From the NCBI GenBank assembly GCA_018389105.1, contig JACATO010000589.1, positions 1,972,001-2,036,000 on the forward strand: DNA of 64,000 bases, read 5' to 3'. Made by a program: the position numbers and the translations under genes. Below, piece by piece: positions 61,701 through 64,000 of the stretch. Origin of the DNA: Nautilus pompilius. Its lineage: Eukaryota > Mollusca > Cephalopoda > Nautilida > Nautilidae. The notes below the pieces were generated by a model. That model saw nothing but the letters and a program-made list of their open reading frames with translations, had not been told where the DNA came from and did not search any database. Position 1 is the stretch's first letter, and every line of letters begins with the position of its first letter.

Positions 61701-64000
61701 GTCTAAGAAACAGTGACAGACTTCTGTCTGATTTATTTGTACTTTGCTCTGCATGGAAGCATGTTACATTATTACTAACATTTTCAGCATTTCATCAGCA
61801 TTTTAAGTATTTTGTTGCATTGCACTGAGGGGGTTCAGATTTTACCTCAAATAATTAGCCAAGTTTTAACAACACAATTCACCACTGATTCTTGCAACTT
61901 CTGTCCTTTCTCGTGATTATGCTTCAAGATTCATCTCAGGTAAAGTGAATTTTTCTGCAGCTTTGAATGATATCCTATAATGATGTCAGGCAAGTCAGTC
62001 TAATTTTCTCATGTTATTTAATGCAGTACAGTACAAATAATTTGGCAAATATTGTAAACAAAACCAACATTTCAGGGTTCAATGGATATGGTTTTTAGCA
62101 GACTGAAGTCAGACCCTTCAATTCTTCAAGGAATCAAAGGGTTTCTTCCCGACAACATATTCCCGCCAATTCATTCAAAATCATAAAGGTTTCTCTGTGT
62201 CCCTTAAAATGTCAGTGGAAGTCACATGCCAATCCATTTCAAACAAATGCTTGATTTTCTCATTAGATTTTTGGGGTCTGTTCCACATAGCTGCCCATTT
62301 GTTCATACAGCTTCCAGGCTAGATAAACCATTTTACTGTACTCAACTCACTTAGCAATCTTGGAATATGAGTTTTTCTCCTTGCACAACTCCATGATCCA
62401 TGCATGTTTTGTTAGATTTAAACTGCCTATTTAACTCATTATAAAATGCTAAAACAGTTAAACATTAGTTTACTATATTCCATTGGTTGTCCAAAAGTAA
62501 ACCCACAAATATAAGCATTTGATGTTGGCATTCTTAAACCTTTTTATAAAGTTGTCATAATGCAAGAAAAGCAAATGTATGCAAAACTATTTACTACCAA
62601 TCACAATGATATATGACAATCAATTGAAAGAGCAAGAAATCTTAGTGAGATGCCCAAGTTGGAATGTTTATTTTTATATACTTTACTTGTTAGTTTACAT
62701 TTTTCTTCCATCGTTCTTAAACTTTTGCTCACCAATGTATATATTTTAAATGAGTATCATATCAACATCTGAAAGATACATTGAGTTTTATTTATATTTT
62801 GCCTTATTTTTAATTTTATAACCTTTTATGTAAATAAAGTGTTCATTTGAATACCCCTTAAATAATATAGCATAATAAGTTGATAAAACCATATATCTCA
62901 GAATGACACAAACTAATTCAAGTGCCAAAACAGACAACCTTCAAATTCTTAAATCTCAGCTAAGCAGGAAACAAATAAGTTTTTTTAAAAAATTTATTAT
63001 CCCCCCCATAGATATTGAATAGCAAGAAAAAATGTTTGCACTATGGAAAACAAACAATAGTTTTATAAAAATAGATACATTCAAAGCTAATGTCTATTTA
63101 TTTTCCAAAATTTTGTTTTTCACCTTTTTTCTCCAAGTGTGACTACACACCCAAAACACTTATATTGATGATAATGTTGAGTCTGACACTCACAAAACAA
63201 TGTGTGAGAAAGAGAAAAAGCAAGTCCAAAATGAATCTTATTTGTAAATTTTCCTTTTTTTTTAATGTATGAATATTTGTACACGACAGAATCATTGGTA
63301 TGGTAAACTCTAGTTATCATGTCAGTCTGAATGAAGTCAGATCAAAGTCTTTGTAACATGACCTGGTTAGTGGCACAATGAAACTGGATGTATCTTCCTT
63401 TTTTCCCCTTTCAAACCCAATTTCAAACCTAAGCTATAAAATCCAGGGGCCTGTTAAATCCTCCACGCCTGTTCATGTACTGCCTGAAAAACATTTATAT
63501 ATATATATATATATATTTCAATTTACATTTTTTTTAGTTAAGGAGATATTTTTAACTATACAACTTTCTTAGTGGCTAACAAACTATACATATTTTGGAT
63601 TAGCTGGATGGGCCAAAAAAAGATTATTTTAATAAATTACAAAATAATGGTTGAGTTAAAAAAAATTAACTGCTAATAAAAGAAAAATTAGATAAAAATA
63701 ATTTAAAAATTAGTTTTAGAGTGCTTAATTTTGTGACTATTCTGCAATTCATTTCCACCATTGTTTTAATTTTGTTGCTGCTCTCTTTGGGTCTCTGTTA
63801 TTAGCTGGTTTTGATGATAGGTTCATTTGTTAAATACAATTGTTCAGATAAAAGTACTGGCAAATTCAGATCCAATTGGAACAAGTTAGTATAACTAAAA
63901 ATATTGAATCTCTACAAATTTTAATTTCTGCAGTTATTTGAACAATGAGAATTGCCACTTAACATTACCTACATGATTTAACAGTACCAAATTAGCATGT
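58766..64000. other. AT-rich, strongly CpG-depleted stretch without recognised genes
   Basis: Stop codons are dense on both strands, and I recognise no exon, RNA or transposon. CG dinucleotides are very rare: between 59,161 and 60,000 I count three. Poly-A runs occur at 60,892-60,905 and 61,482-61,495, and an (AT)n run at about 63,497-63,516. The composition resembles an intron or methylated gene body. Confidence 0.6.

Overview
The window is animal nuclear DNA. It has intron-split genes with GT/AG splice sites, a nuclear gene for a mitochondrial enzyme, a C2H2 zinc-finger gene, long non-coding stretches, many microsatellites and decayed DNA transposons. CG dinucleotides are scarce in some blocks and normal in others, a pattern typical of invertebrates with mosaic (gene-body) methylation. 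I think of a lophotrochozoan such as a mollusc or annelid, but no sequence here fixes the taxon.

Only two protein-coding genes can be supported, both on the minus strand. At the left edge, 1,146-1,358 is the first coding exon of glycine dehydrogenase (decarboxylating), the P-protein of the glycine cleavage system; the rest of that gene lies beyond position 1. At 46,828-55,005 is a two-exon gene for a three-finger C2H2 DNA-binding protein, with a 7.4 kb intron that cuts the linker between fingers 1 and 2.

Region by region: 0.5-1.6 kb is the CpG-rich GLDC promoter and exon. 1.98-2.47 kb is a 50-58 bp minisatellite. 2.5-11.3 kb is AT-rich and CpG-poor and holds a decayed non-LTR retrotransposon (7.2-9.3 kb) and a decayed hAT transposon (10.0-11.4 kb). 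11.4-36.9 kb is CpG-normal non-coding DNA with three CT-rich arrays carrying TGACGTCA-type motifs (15.4, 16.6 and 24.8-25.6 kb), a foldback element between the first two, a tRNA-derived SINE head (18.05 kb), two copies of an unnamed repeat (22.7 and 23.9 kb), a pogo/Tigger-like MITE inserted in the third CT array, and a second hAT relic (26.5-27.8 kb). 36.99-37.78 kb is an 18-copy 44 bp minisatellite made of 5'-splice-site-like words. 38.9-39.3 kb is a long GA tract. 44.4-45.0 kb is a mariner relic. 46.0-55.1 kb is the zinc-finger locus, with a Tc1-like relic in its intron. 57.9-58.8 kb is a pogo/Tigger transposase relic. 58.8-64.0 kb is strongly CpG-depleted AT-rich DNA with no recognised gene.

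The two genes show no functional link. I did not find a convincing new multi-gene system. The best leads are the zinc-finger gene, the inverted TGACGTCA arrays, the splice-donor minisatellite and the sharp CpG domains.
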